The translations under genes and the position numbers were made by a program. A stretch of 64,000 bases of DNA from assembly GCF_000346505.1 (NCBI RefSeq), contig NZ_ANOH01000117.1, positions 1-64,000 on the forward strand. Reading direction: 5' to 3'. This document shows positions 1 to 9,742 of this stretch, piece after piece (the stretch's first letter is position 1; the number at the start of each line of letters is the position of its first letter). The notes beneath the pieces are model-generated. The model was not told the origin of the DNA. It worked only from the letters and a program-made list of their open reading frames with translations, and ran no database searches. This stretch comes from Aporhodopirellula sallentina SM41 (GTDB lineage Bacteria > Planctomycetota > Planctomycetia > Pirellulales > Pirellulaceae).

Positions 1-1005
1 CTCTAGCAATATCTTTACAATCCGTTCCGATGCCTTGCCGTCCCAAAGTTCAGGACAAACGCCCGCCTTGTACTTTCCTCTGATCACCATTTCGAATTGC
101 TCGCGAAGCTGCGGTGCAGAGCTTCCGATCAGCGTTCCACTCCCCTCCGAACACGTGATCGGCCGTTCCGTGTTCGCTCGCATCGTCAGGCAGGGAACGC
201 CTAATGCCGTTGACTCTTCTTGCAAACCTCCGGAATCCGTCACAATGACTTTCGCCTGAGACGTCAAGCACAAGAAATCGAGATACCCCTGTGGCTCAAG
301 CAATCGAATTCCCGCGGATTGCTCGACGAGTGATTGCAATCCGAAGGTTTCGATGCGGGCCCGCGTCCGCGGGTGCACCGGAAACACCAACGGGAGTCGC
401 TGAGAAACATCCTGTAGCACTTCTAGCAAGGCAGTCAGTGTTTCGCGATCGTCCACATTGGATGGATGATGAAGTGTCACCACGCCGTAGCAACCAGGCT
501 CCAGGCCAAGCTTGGTTGGCGTACCGGCCGCTTTCGCCCGTTCGACCTGCGTCAGCAAGGTATCGATCATAACGTTGCCAACTATATGGATGGTCGCAGG
601 ATCGTGCCCCTCACGAATCAGGTTCTCGACCCCGGCCGGTTCCGAACACAACAGCATGTCGAAAAATGAATCGGTTAGCGTCCGATTGATTTCTGCAGGC
701 ATCTCCCGATCAAAGCTGCGCAAGCCCGTTTCGGCGTGAGCCACCGGCACGAGTACCTTTGCCGCCGCCATGGTCGAATTAACGTCCCCCAACACGATCA
801 TTCGGTCGAACGACTGGCATTCATCGGCAGCTCCCATGAACAATTCTCGATCGCCACCAACGCGTCAGCGGTCTGTTGGGCGTGCGCCCCGGAGCTCACG
901 CCCAGCACAATTGAAAAGATTCACTAGGAAAACTTCGAGACGCCTATGGCACTCCAACAATCCAACAAGAGTTGGTTCGGCGTCCCATTTCAAATCAACT
1001 TTCAT
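1..1005 (-). pseudogene. wecB: UDP-N-acetylglucosamine 2-epimerase remnant (WecB family), 3' end outside window
   Basis: The minus strand from about 840 to 1 reads as the body of a non-hydrolysing UDP-GlcNAc 2-epimerase, which makes UDP-ManNAc. Visible family motifs are LGDVNSTMAAAKV, VPVAHAETGLRS, LHHPSNVDDRET, VFPVHPRTR and VTDSGGLQEES. The 5' part is damaged. The start ATGAAAGTTGATTTG at 1005 (AGGA nine bases upstream) gives MKVDL, but the expected GTRPN motif appears only in another frame as GTPN. Stop codons TAG and TGA follow, and only about 30 codons separate this motif from SSGAHAQQTADALVAIE, where about 75 are usual, so roughly 45 codons seem lost. A further single-base loss near 845/846 puts SSGAHAQQT in a different frame from the body. 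Several independent lesions make sequencing error an unlikely full explanation. The gene runs off the left edge. Confidence 0.75.
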
Positions 1006-1184
1006 TAAGTCCATCCTGATCGTCAGTTTGAACAGTTTACCTCCCACGTTAGCATCGATCCACTGGCATGTATTTGTGGGTAATTCCATGCGATGGACGC
1101 CAACTTGTTGCATGACTGTGCACGAAGTGGGTAAGTTTGAGAATGGATACTGCCTAAGGCAGCTGCATCAATAATTAGACGTCG
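1006..1184. other. Short spacer between epimerase remnant and RTX gene
   Basis: About 180 bases with no coding signal on either strand. It lies downstream of the RTX gene stop and upstream of the decayed epimerase. I see no convincing hairpin followed by a T-run. Confidence 0.4.
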
Positions 1185-4100
1185 CTAGTGAAACGAGACT
1201 GTAGCATCGCCAACGATCGTCAAAATCGAATCGCCAGCTCGATAGACCCTAGTCCTCTGACCATTCTGATTTGTCTCTTGAGCATTTATTGCTTCGGCAT
1301 GGATAACGATATTGTCGCTAGGATCAGTGAATACTAGCAGCTCACTGCTATCACTGACTTGTCCTATCGATGAAATGTCGAGAGCCAAAGCGTCCACGAC
1401 CTCAACGTCGAAATTGGGTTGATTCCGAAGATCGATGGTCTCGATGCCCTCGATTTTTCCATCACGCAAGTCTATCTCCGCGCTGCGCCAGCTTTGCAGA
1501 GCCAGCACGTCAGCACCCGTCCCTCCCAGGACGCGATCGTCTGCCTGGTAGTACAGGATATCATTGCCCGCTCCACCGGAAAGCAGGTCGCTTCCGAGTC
1601 CACCTCGTAAAACGTCATCGCCCTCCCCTCCAAAGAGACGATCGTCACCTCGGTTGCCGAAGAGGTAGTCATCCCCATCGCCGCCGTAAATCTCATCGGC
1701 ACCGTCACCACCGTAGAGCAAGTCAACTCCCAAGTTTCCGTTGATAACGTCGTCGCCACCCCGCCCATGCAATAGCTGGCTGGAGTCGTTTCCATCGAGC
1801 GTTTCGCCGGCTTCGGTTCCCATCGTCATCGAATCACGTGAGAGCGGCGTCCCGTCCGACAGCACTGGAAGTATGGATGTGCGGGGGAATTCCGAGAACT
1901 CTGCGCCGTGTCGCCCTTCATAACTCTCCGAACTGAGGAAGCCAAAAGCCTCAAAAGCATCGTGATTATCAGCGTGCTGCATCATGGCGCCGATTCCAAT
2001 CATGGATTTGAATCCATAGGCGCGAGGACTTACCGAGAACTCACTTAACCCCGTCCCACGATCATCGATGGCGTCTTGAACCTCGGACCACGTTAAGAAT
2101 GTGCGTCCTTCTTCATCGGAACGAGGTCCACGTGCGGCCTCGGCGTCAAACGCTTCCGTTCGCGGCATGTGGTAGATACCGCCGTTTTGAGGATCGAAAC
2201 CAATATCTTCAGAAATGTAACGCCCTGCAATAGCATTGGCTTGCCACTGGAGAACGTCGGCAGCTCCGTCAAAACCACGATTCGCTAATGAACCGAATGC
2301 TGCTGCTACGTAGTCATCCATCCATAAGGAAGTATTGCCGTAGCGATCTCTAGAACCCTGTTCATTCCACGGAGTTCCAAGCAAGCCCTCAAGCATCCCA
2401 CTTGGTTGATTCTGATCCCCTCCCTCTCGATCGATAAACGTCGTGCGAACCCAATCAATGTTGTTCGTGATGATATCGCCAAATAGTTCTTTGTTGATGT
2501 GGTCATCCGGTAATGCAAAGGCGGCATCGCCTAACGTTCGCATCGTCCAACCAAACCCTCGAACTTGCTGGTGATAGACCAAGTCATTTGTGCTGCTTTT
2601 GAGGCGGCCCGGAGTCCAAACACTGGCCATCGACCAATTTGCCTGGGCGGTTAACTCGTCCGCGAAATATCGCTCTCCAGTCATCAAGTAAGGCAGGTAT
2701 GATAGCGAAGGCTGGTGCGCAAGGTCGGGAAGCGTGTCGCTGCCGTAATCAAACGCGTCGCTGACCATCGCGTCATCACCGTAGTATCGGCTTACACCGC
2801 GATGATCAAGCCATAGCAATGGGTGGTCATCAATCGAAAGATACTCCCCATCGTCACCGACAAAATGCCACGGGACCCCCCCCGAGACACGGCCATTGCC
2901 CAGCATGACAGCAAGGTCACGATAATCTTGAGTGAGCACATACCTGACCGCCCAGTCCGGCAGAACGCCAATATCCGGCCGTTCGCCAGTACCCGGCATC
3001 GCGTTGTCGACGGTGCCGCGTCCGAGTGGACCAAACGGCAGCGTACCGTCAACTAGTCCTTGGTAAGCGGCCGTTCCGATCTGGACAGGCAACGACATGT
3101 CATATGCGGGGACCGCGCCAGTAGCGATTAGATAACGCGGATCATGAACCCAATGCAGATCAGGTTGCTCGCCAATCCAAACCACCTCGCTCCAGTTGGA
3201 GTTGCGTTGGTGATGGATGGACGAGTGATCCAGAAGTACCTCACCGTTCTGGGTAAGTTTAAAATCATAGGTCATGTTTCGGTTGCCCAACTCAAATGTG
3301 GGATGCTCATTCAGCACAGTTACGGCAACCCGAGTTGTCTTATCAGCGTAGTACCGAACGTCGAACCGAGCTTTCAACCCCTTGATTATTTCTGTTTCGA
3401 CACGAAGTTCACTGACATAAGGCCCCGAAAGCCAGTACTTGATATCGCCCGACTGAATCTGATCAGCAACTAAATCTTGAACATTCACATGGTACTCAGT
3501 CGACTTCGTTCCACCGCCTAAATTGATTCCGTTGGGAATGTCCGCCCCTATGGGCAGTCCAGTCAGCTTCACTTGTTCGATTTGGTCAGCACCTTGGGCA
3601 TCAGCGACTAAATCGGCTAGGTGAAGGAATGCCTTCCCGTCTGAGACCGAAACGGTTGCAATGATCGTCTCGCTTCGAACCGTATTCCTATCAACGCGGA
3701 AAATCGCCTCAAGATGTAGTGGGAAGTTGCTTAGCTCCGTCTGAGGAAAACGCACTTCAAGTGGCAGGCGAGTGTTGTAACGCGTGAAAACATGCCTTTC
3801 CCGACGGTCCGAGTCGCTCAAGTCGTAGCCTGCATCAAACACCAGCCATTGACCATCACCTTGGTCAAATTCGAGTTCTACGTTCAGATCAAAATCGGTA
3901 TCCAGAAGGTTACCAACTTCTAAACGGTCAATCGCCGTGGCGTCGATGTTTCGCACCAATATTGCATCAACACCTTCTCCACTGACGCCGACTGGTGTTG
4001 GGATCGTGAGCACCGCGTGACGAATGGATTGATCCGGATGGGTTGCCTTCGCATCGATCTGAACTGGATGCTCTTTACCGTTGATTAATGCGGTCAGTTG

Positions 4101-5723
4101 ATCCTCCTGGAAAAGATCGCCAATGCGAAAAACTTGTCCGATGGTGATATACTGGGCCGAAGACTCTTGGTCCGAAACAGGCTTCAATTTTGCCGCGACA
4201 ATCGCATTCGGAACGGACGAGATATCAGCCAAACTTGCGACGACGTCGTTTCCAGTTCGGGTTTCGATATTTGCATTTGTAGTAGCACCACCGGCGGTAC
4301 TCGTTGGCTTCGTGCCATCGGTAAACTCACCGGTGGCTACTTCGTACGAACCATCAGCGAATTGCAGCCACTCCACATTCTGAATGACGTTGACATAGTC
4401 AGCTGACGAAATTTGCGAGACGGTTGTAATCACGCCATCAATCGAAAGCGTCATTTCAGCAAAATTTTGACTAAATGCAACGCGATCGTTGCCTGCACCA
4501 CCATCGATTTGGTTGTGACCAATGCGAGGAATCATGACATCGTCCCCCTCACCACCATGGAGTAAATCGTTACCGAAGTCACCGATCAGTTTGTCGTTAC
4601 CGGGGCCGCCAAACAGTCGGTCGTCACCTGGCCCACCATCTATACTGTCATCACCCGCGTCGCCATGCAGTTCGTCATCCCCCTTGTATCCTATGATCTT
4701 ATCGTCACCTGCACCCCCATATGCGAAATCGTTTGAGCCTGCGAAACTAAGTCGGTCGTTTCCGTCGCCACCATAGACTTCACCAAAACCCGTCGTGACC
4801 GTGATCGTATCGTTACCGCCTAAACCACGGACTAAGTTTCGTCCTGGTAGTTCGCTACTCAATACATCGTCCCCGTCGGTGCCGACCAATTCTTCTTGCA
4901 ATTCAGTCTTGGAATCCTTGAACTGAACGAATTCAACCGCCTTTAATGTACCAATTCGTTTAGATGTCTTCCCATCCAGCAACGTCCAGCTTCCTGCATC
5001 GAACGTCAAAACATAACGGTCTTCAGCATATAAGAGGTGAACGGTATCAATTCCCGGCCCGCCGTCGACCTCCACCGTTCCCAAGTGATGATATAGTTGA
5101 TCATCGCCAGCGCCGCCAATTAGCACGTCATTGCCGTAACCGCTGTAGATGTCATCGTTCCCATCGCCGCCGTCAAGGATATCGTCACCAGAATTACCTT
5201 CGAGCCGATCGTTTCCCGGCCCGCCGGACAACCGATCGTCGCCAGAGAGGCCTACAAGCCTATCATTGCCATTGCCCCCAAATAGAACATCGCTCCCTTG
5301 AGGCCCCCCGACGACAAGATCGTCCCCGTCGCCAGCACAAACTAAACCGCGACCGTCACGAACATAAATTCGATCATTGCCGCCTAGACCATGCACCTCA
5401 TTTTCAGCCGGTCCGTATACTTGAATTACGTCCGCTAGCTCTCTGCCAACCGTTCCGCCCAAAAGAGCGTCTCCGCACGAAAAGGTTGTCAACAGCGTCC
5501 GATTTTCCAACGACTGGATCAGCAGACGACGACGCGCTTTTCGCGATTTCAATTTGAATATCTTGCTAGTTGTATGCAGGAAAGCCAAGTCAATCCTACG
5601 AAACCTTGTAAATGCCTGGTCGAGTAAGTGCCGGTAATCGTCAAAAACGGATACCATTGTCATGCCGCACGTGCAGAGAAGAAGAATCGAAACGAACTTC
5701 GAACCACGCATCGTCGCCTTCAC
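1185..5723 (-). CDS. Giant secreted RTX (hemolysin-type Ca-binding) repeat protein with central carbohydrate-active-like region
   Basis: 1,512 residues, last gene of the EPS operon. GTG at 5723 overlaps the stop of the upstream glycosyltransferase (GTGA); an ATG at 5711 is an alternative start. Residues about 64-80 hold RRRLLIQSLENRTLLT, a motif type found near the N terminus of large planctomycete secreted proteins. Three blocks of calcium-binding nonapeptides (GGxGxDxLxGG) lie near residues 108-224, 291-408 and 1311-1411. The central 480-1300 region has a beta-rich N-terminal part and then an alpha-rich part (for example YLPYLMTGERYFADELTAQA). This loosely recalls PcRGLX/YetA-type rhamnogalacturonan lyases and alpha/alpha-toroid enzymes, which is an inference. 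No PEP-CTERM tail is seen. Its place in the operon suggests an extracellular enzyme or adhesin acting on the exopolysaccharide. Confidence 0.85.
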   Translation of the reverse strand: MKATMRGSKFVSILLLCTCGMTMVSVFDDYRHLLDQAFTRFRRIDLAFLHTTSKIFKLKSRKARRRLLIQSLENRTLLTTFSCGDALLGGTVGRELADVIQVYGPAENEVHGLGGNDRIYVRDGRGLVCAGDGDDLVVGGPQGSDVLFGGNGNDRLVGLSGDDRLSGGPGNDRLEGNSGDDILDGGDGNDDIYSGYGNDVLIGGAGDDQLYHHLGTVEVDGGPGIDTVHLLYAEDRYVLTFDAGSWTLLDGKTSKRIGTLKAVEFVQFKDSKTELQEELVGTDGDDVLSSELPGRNLVRGLGGNDTITVTTGFGEVYGGDGNDRLSFAGSNDFAYGGAGDDKIIGYKGDDELHGDAGDDSIDGGPGDDRLFGGPGNDKLIGDFGNDLLHGGEGDDVMIPRIGHNQIDGGAGNDRVAFSQNFAEMTLSIDGVITTVSQISSADYVNVIQNVEWLQFADGSYEVATGEFTDGTKPTSTAGGATTNANIETRTGNDVVASLADISSVPNAIVAAKLKPVSDQESSAQYITIGQVFRIGDLFQEDQLTALINGKEHPVQIDAKATHPDQSIRHAVLTIPTPVGVSGEGVDAILVRNIDATAIDRLEVGNLLDTDFDLNVELEFDQGDGQWLVFDAGYDLSDSDRRERHVFTRYNTRLPLEVRFPQTELSNFPLHLEAIFRVDRNTVRSETIIATVSVSDGKAFLHLADLVADAQGADQIEQVKLTGLPIGADIPNGINLGGGTKSTEYHVNVQDLVADQIQSGDIKYWLSGPYVSELRVETEIIKGLKARFDVRYYADKTTRVAVTVLNEHPTFELGNRNMTYDFKLTQNGEVLLDHSSIHHQRNSNWSEVVWIGEQPDLHWVHDPRYLIATGAVPAYDMSLPVQIGTAAYQGLVDGTLPFGPLGRGTVDNAMPGTGERPDIGVLPDWAVRYVLTQDYRDLAVMLGNGRVSGGVPWHFVGDDGEYLSIDDHPLLWLDHRGVSRYYGDDAMVSDAFDYGSDTLPDLAHQPSLSYLPYLMTGERYFADELTAQANWSMASVWTPGRLKSSTNDLVYHQQVRGFGWTMRTLGDAAFALPDDHINKELFGDIITNNIDWVRTTFIDREGGDQNQPSGMLEGLLGTPWNEQGSRDRYGNTSLWMDDYVAAAFGSLANRGFDGAADVLQWQANAIAGRYISEDIGFDPQNGGIYHMPRTEAFDAEAARGPRSDEEGRTFLTWSEVQDAIDDRGTGLSEFSVSPRAYGFKSMIGIGAMMQHADNHDAFEAFGFLSSESYEGRHGAEFSEFPRTSILPVLSDGTPLSRDSMTMGTEAGETLDGNDSSQLLHGRGGDDVINGNLGVDLLYGGDGADEIYGGDGDDYLFGNRGDDRLFGGEGDDVLRGGLGSDLLSGGAGNDILYYQADDRVLGGTGADVLALQSWRSAEIDLRDGKIEGIETIDLRNQPNFDVEVVDALALDISSIGQVSDSSELLVFTDPSDNIVIHAEAINAQETNQNGQRTRVYRAGDSILTIVGDATVSFH

Positions 5724-6940
5724 GTTTTTTCTTGCCTGGTCGAGTCACGTAGAGTAGGCAAGATACCTAATTTGACGATAGTCCGAAATTGCGTCTGCAA
5801 TTTTTCCCAGTTGAAGGCTTCCGCAAATTCACGTCCAGCAGCAGAAATCTTTCGTCGTTCCGATGAATTACGCAGCAAGCCGACCGCAGCATTGGCAAAT
5901 GCGATTGGCTCATCCGCAATGCGAAGATGCACTTCGTCAATCGCCTCAATTCCCTCAATTCCCTTTTTCGTCGACACAATTGGACAACCGAGCGCCATCG
6001 CTTCGACTGCTTTCAGACGAGTCCCCCCCCCCATCCGGAGAGGAATCACTGCCAAATCCGCGTCAGCATACCAAGACGACACATCTTCTACACTTCCCAC
6101 AACACGGACGTTTGACAGTTTGGCCAACCGCTGAACCGATGCAGTCGGGCTTCTACCGACAATGTCAAAGCTTGCTTCGGGTACCTTGGCTCGAATTCTT
6201 GGAAGAATCTCTCTGCAAAACCAAATTACTGCGTCGACGTTCGGCCTGTAGTCCATCGCACCGACAAATAGCAATCTACCAGTTGCTGCGAAACGATGCA
6301 CTGCTACAGAATTTGGAGCATCTGTTCCGTTAGGAATAACTTCGATCCGGCCAGAGGAAGACAGTTTAGAGAAAAGCTGTTTCTCCTGCACAGAGCAGGC
6401 CAGTGTCATCGATGAATGCGAGACAACCGCTGCCTCTGCGGCGGCTAATCGCTTGGCCTCCGCACGCCACAGAATCGCCGCCAAGCCGGTGGCGTCTTGG
6501 GCACGCTCGTTGGCCATTTCACTTAGGCAGTTGTGAGAATCGAAGACTGCTGGCAAACAGTCTAGTGGTTCTAAGTAGCAGGCTGTATCCAGGTGATTGA
6601 AATAGACCAATTCAAACTGCCCAGTCGAATATAGCTCCTTTGCCCTACGCAGCATGGCTGGTGAATAGTTTTTCGAGACAAAGATCGACCGACCGCAGAG
6701 TACACCGGACCACACTATCTGGAACCAGCTCCCCAATCTCGACGGAGGACGAATCATCTCGATTGCGGCTAAATCCGCTACACCGGTCTGCATTAAAGCG
6801 ATGGGAAGGTCTGCTCGATGATGAGCGACCATGGTCACTTGGTAATCCGTAGCCAACGCTTCCAATAGACGAAAGGTCCGAATGTTGCCGCCATCGTCCA
6901 ATGGCCATGGGAACCTTTCGGTCAAGAAAAGGACATTCAA
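5720..6940 (-). CDS. GT4-type glycosyltransferase, exosortase/EpsH1-associated sugar transferase type
   Basis: 406 residues, TTG start at 6940. The N terminus MNVLFLTERFPWPLDDGG and the early RTFRLLEALA match the GT-B fold family known as sugar transferases of PEP-CTERM/EpsH1 systems. The C-terminal donor-binding half has VIPNGTD, LLFVGAMDYRPNVDA, MGGGTRLKAVEAMALG and GCPIVSTKKGIEGI, typical of GT4 enzymes including the acidic/glycine-rich nucleotide-sugar site. It probably adds one sugar to the lipid-linked EPS repeat at the cytoplasmic face. It overlaps the downstream RTX gene by 4 nt and follows the methyltransferase by 43 nt, so it is in the same operon. The sugar donor cannot be told from sequence. 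Confidence 0.88.
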   Translation of the reverse strand: MNVLFLTERFPWPLDDGGNIRTFRLLEALATDYQVTMVAHHRADLPIALMQTGVADLAAIEMIRPPSRLGSWFQIVWSGVLCGRSIFVSKNYSPAMLRRAKELYSTGQFELVYFNHLDTACYLEPLDCLPAVFDSHNCLSEMANERAQDATGLAAILWRAEAKRLAAAEAAVVSHSSMTLACSVQEKQLFSKLSSSGRIEVIPNGTDAPNSVAVHRFAATGRLLFVGAMDYRPNVDAVIWFCREILPRIRAKVPEASFDIVGRSPTASVQRLAKLSNVRVVGSVEDVSSWYADADLAVIPLRMGGGTRLKAVEAMALGCPIVSTKKGIEGIEAIDEVHLRIADEPIAFANAAVGLLRNSSERRKISAAGREFAEAFNWEKLQTQFRTIVKLGILPTLRDSTRQEKT

Positions 6941-6983
6941 ACTATTGAATTTTTGAGGGAATGAAAATCAAGATTCGGCGGAT

Positions 6984-7799
6984 TCAGTTTGCGGCTGACT
7001 CATTTCGCTTTTTGTAAACACCCAAAATATTAGACTCAGGATACCGAAAACGAAATTTTCGAAACAGCGCACCTGCTCCGATTTCGATCCTGGAAAGAAA
7101 CTTGTAGCGATGGAAAAGCCCGCAGTCTGGCAGCATGAGAAAACCGACCTCATCAAACCCAGCAGTATTAAAGTGGCATCGAAGGTCATGTCGAGTATTG
7201 AGCCTGTAAGCTGTTGGAAAAACGTCCTCTTCAAGTCGATCCGGCGTTAGCAAACGTGTGAATATCCAGTGAAGCGAATCAGGAACAATCCGAGATACCA
7301 GAGTGTTAGGAGAGTATTTCCAAGGTGTAAGAAGAACCACATGCCCGCCTGGAATCAGTATTTTTGACAAAGTACTAAGTGCCTCATCTGGTTCCTCAAT
7401 GTGTTCGGCGACCATTCGAAGTGTCGCCAGACTGTATCGTTCGTGATGCTCGGTCTTGTTGTCCAGGTCTTCAATCATGCATTGCAGACGTTCGTGGACT
7501 ACATCATTTTCCTGAATGTTATCAGAAGGGTCGAGGCTAACCAATTTTTTGCACTGACTGGAGAGTTTGGTTTCCAATCCGGGGTTGTGGAAGACTGACT
7601 TACCCCCTCCTACATCCAGCCAAACGCATTCGCTAGTTACCAAGTTATCTATAAGTGTTTGGTACCACTCATCTGGCGTGAAGTAATTGTATAACCAACG
7701 TAAACGAGGGTGCCATCCTTGAACGTCAATCGGACCATAGCTATCTTCAAACATGCGACGAATTTGATTTTCCGTCACCTCGAATTCATTGCTATTCAT
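6984..7799 (-). CDS. SAM-dependent class I methyltransferase
   Basis: 271 residues, ATG start. SAM-binding motif I is VWLDVGGGKSVF near residue 60, the acidic motif follows at VSLDPSDN, and the post-motif RMVAEHIEEPDEALSTLS and ILIPGGHVVLLTPWK fit the Methyltransf_11/25 pattern in which glycan-modifying methyltransferases are common. There is no membrane segment. It lies 28 nt after the amidotransferase and 43 nt before a GT4 gene on the same strand, so O-methylation of an EPS sugar is the simplest inference. The acceptor is unknown. Confidence 0.82.
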   Translation of the reverse strand: MNSNEFEVTENQIRRMFEDSYGPIDVQGWHPRLRWLYNYFTPDEWYQTLIDNLVTSECVWLDVGGGKSVFHNPGLETKLSSQCKKLVSLDPSDNIQENDVVHERLQCMIEDLDNKTEHHERYSLATLRMVAEHIEEPDEALSTLSKILIPGGHVVLLTPWKYSPNTLVSRIVPDSLHWIFTRLLTPDRLEEDVFPTAYRLNTRHDLRCHFNTAGFDEVGFLMLPDCGLFHRYKFLSRIEIGAGALFRKFRFRYPESNILGVYKKRNESAAN

Positions 7800-7827
7800 T
7801 TGGGTCTAATCAGTGGGCAGTGTGAAA

Positions 7828-9732
7828 TTACGTATTGATCTCTAAGGCCGATCTGGCCCAGCTTTCCAAGAACAACAGGCTCCAGATCCGACTTCCATGA
7901 TTCCAATGTCCTGATTCATGCTCATCAAGCATCTTCTCGATAGCGTTTGAGTCCAGATATACTTGGCAGCGGGAATTTGCTGCCAATAGCAAGTCGCGTG
8001 CGCGGTCTCGGAGTCCGTTTCGAAACCACCGATCCAGTGGAACCGAGAATCCCATCTTGGGACGGTTCCGCAGTCGGTCGGTCAAGTGCTGGTCAAAACA
8101 CTCCGTCAGAAACGGTTTGACTTGGCCTGGTTGATACAGCTGCGAAAACGGAATTTTGTAGGCGGCTTCCACAACATGGTGGTCCAAGAACGGGCTGCGA
8201 CATTCCAGGGAACTGGCCATGCTGGTGATATCGACCTTGGCTAACAAATCACACGGCAAATACGATCCGACATCGGTTCGCATCGCTCCCAAGCCAGGTT
8301 GCAACTTCTTGGTTCCGGCCATCAATGTAGATATGAAACGCTCGGATACCTCGCCATCAATCAACGCTGCGAAGTCGTCCCGGTACAACCGCGATCGCAT
8401 TGCGGGCGGCGATCCCGTCGCCCAGTTCAAGTAGCGGCGCTCCATCGGCAATCCAAACGTTTGCAGCCGTTGTCGCGTCCGCCGACCCCACGACCGTTCA
8501 CTTTGACCAGGAATCAAGTTAACCCACGGCCCCGTCAACAATCGACGCACAAGTTTCGGCAGCCGATCAAAACTGGCTAAGCCGTCCGCCGTGGGGTACC
8601 GATCGTAACCGCAAAACAATTCGTCGCCTCCATCACCCGTCATGGCAACCGTGACGTGTCGACGAGTCAGCTCTGACAAGTAGAAGGTTGGAACCGCACT
8701 GCTGTCGGAAAACGGTTCGTCAAAGTGACGCACCAAGGTGTCGAGGACATCTAAGGAATGCGGCTCAACCATCATGCATTGATGCTTGGTTTGCAGATGC
8801 TCGGCGGCTTCGCGCGCGAACTCGGATTCGTCATACCGTGGGTCGGGAAATCCGATCGAGTAGGTCTGGACCTGGGATTCGGATTGTTGCTGCATGCAGC
8901 CAGTGATGATCGTCGAATCAATGCCTCCGGAAAGAAACGCGCCCAGAGGGACATCGCTGCGTAACCGCAGACGAACTGCCTCGTTCAGGCTTTGTCGGAC
9001 TTCTTCGATCAGCGTTTCTCGCGGTGCAGAGGAATCTGGTGATTGTTCGGGGCTCCAGTACCTGCGAACCTGCCACTGCCCAGCTTGCCACGTCGCTACG
9101 TGAGCGGGCGGCAGTTTTTCGACGTCCCGGTAGATCGTGCCCGGGTGCGGAATGTAGCCGTATAAAAAGTACTCATCGATCGCTTGCGGTCTGATGTCCT
9201 CCGCGACGTCGCCCGATGCCATCACCGCCTTGATCTCGCTGCCGAAGATGACTCGATCATCCGAGCGATGATAGACCAGCGGCTTTTGACCCATGCGATC
9301 CCGTGCGAGCAGCAACCGACGCTTCCGGTCGTCCCAAATGGCGAAGGCGAACATGCCACGCAGATAGTTCACACAACCGTCACCGAATTCTTCGTACAGG
9401 TGCACGATGGTTTCGGTATCAGATTGAGTTTTGAATTGATGCCCGCGAGCGATCAGATTTTCACGCAACTCGCGATAGTTATAGATCTCACCATTGAAGG
9501 TAATCCAGACACTTTCATCCTCATTGGTCATCGGCTGCCGGCCGGTGCCCAAATCGATGATCGATAACCGGCGATGGCCAATGGCGATACCGCTGCCGTC
9601 ATCATGACGAATGAAGTGAACACCGCGGCCGTCCGGGCCGCGATGAACTAGCTGATCTGTCATTCGATCAAACTGGACCATCGAAGGTGACTTGGCCGCC
9701 GGTGTCCACACATACCCGCTGATTCCACACAT
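7828..9732 (-). CDS. asnB: Asparagine synthase (glutamine-hydrolysing)-type amidotransferase
   Basis: 634 residues, the usual AsnB length. The start MCGISGYVW leaves catalytic Cys2 at the N terminus, as class II glutamine amidotransferases need, and this fixes the start. HRRLSIIDLGTGRQPM and NGEIYNYRELR complete the glutaminase domain. The synthetase domain has the PP-loop LSGGIDSTIITG near residues 266-277 and GDGGDELFCGYDRY. Homologues in exosortase-linked EPS loci are annotated as EpsH1/PEP-CTERM amidotransferases, and here it sits between a hexapeptide acyltransferase (10 nt) and a methyltransferase. Amidation of a uronic acid in the EPS is therefore a plausible role, and more likely than bulk asparagine synthesis. 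The symbol follows the family; the substrate is inferred. Confidence 0.9.
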   Translation of the reverse strand: MCGISGYVWTPAAKSPSMVQFDRMTDQLVHRGPDGRGVHFIRHDDGSGIAIGHRRLSIIDLGTGRQPMTNEDESVWITFNGEIYNYRELRENLIARGHQFKTQSDTETIVHLYEEFGDGCVNYLRGMFAFAIWDDRKRRLLLARDRMGQKPLVYHRSDDRVIFGSEIKAVMASGDVAEDIRPQAIDEYFLYGYIPHPGTIYRDVEKLPPAHVATWQAGQWQVRRYWSPEQSPDSSAPRETLIEEVRQSLNEAVRLRLRSDVPLGAFLSGGIDSTIITGCMQQQSESQVQTYSIGFPDPRYDESEFAREAAEHLQTKHQCMMVEPHSLDVLDTLVRHFDEPFSDSSAVPTFYLSELTRRHVTVAMTGDGGDELFCGYDRYPTADGLASFDRLPKLVRRLLTGPWVNLIPGQSERSWGRRTRQRLQTFGLPMERRYLNWATGSPPAMRSRLYRDDFAALIDGEVSERFISTLMAGTKKLQPGLGAMRTDVGSYLPCDLLAKVDITSMASSLECRSPFLDHHVVEAAYKIPFSQLYQPGQVKPFLTECFDQHLTDRLRNRPKMGFSVPLDRWFRNGLRDRARDLLLAANSRCQVYLDSNAIEKMLDEHESGHWNHGSRIWSLLFLESWARSALEINT

Positions 9733-9742
9733 GCCTTGCCCC

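Noticed and set aside
4964-5557. 197-codon plus-strand open frame
   Set aside because: It lies opposite the RTX repeat gene and reflects the high Gly/Asp codon bias; low-complexity Arg/His content and no family pattern.
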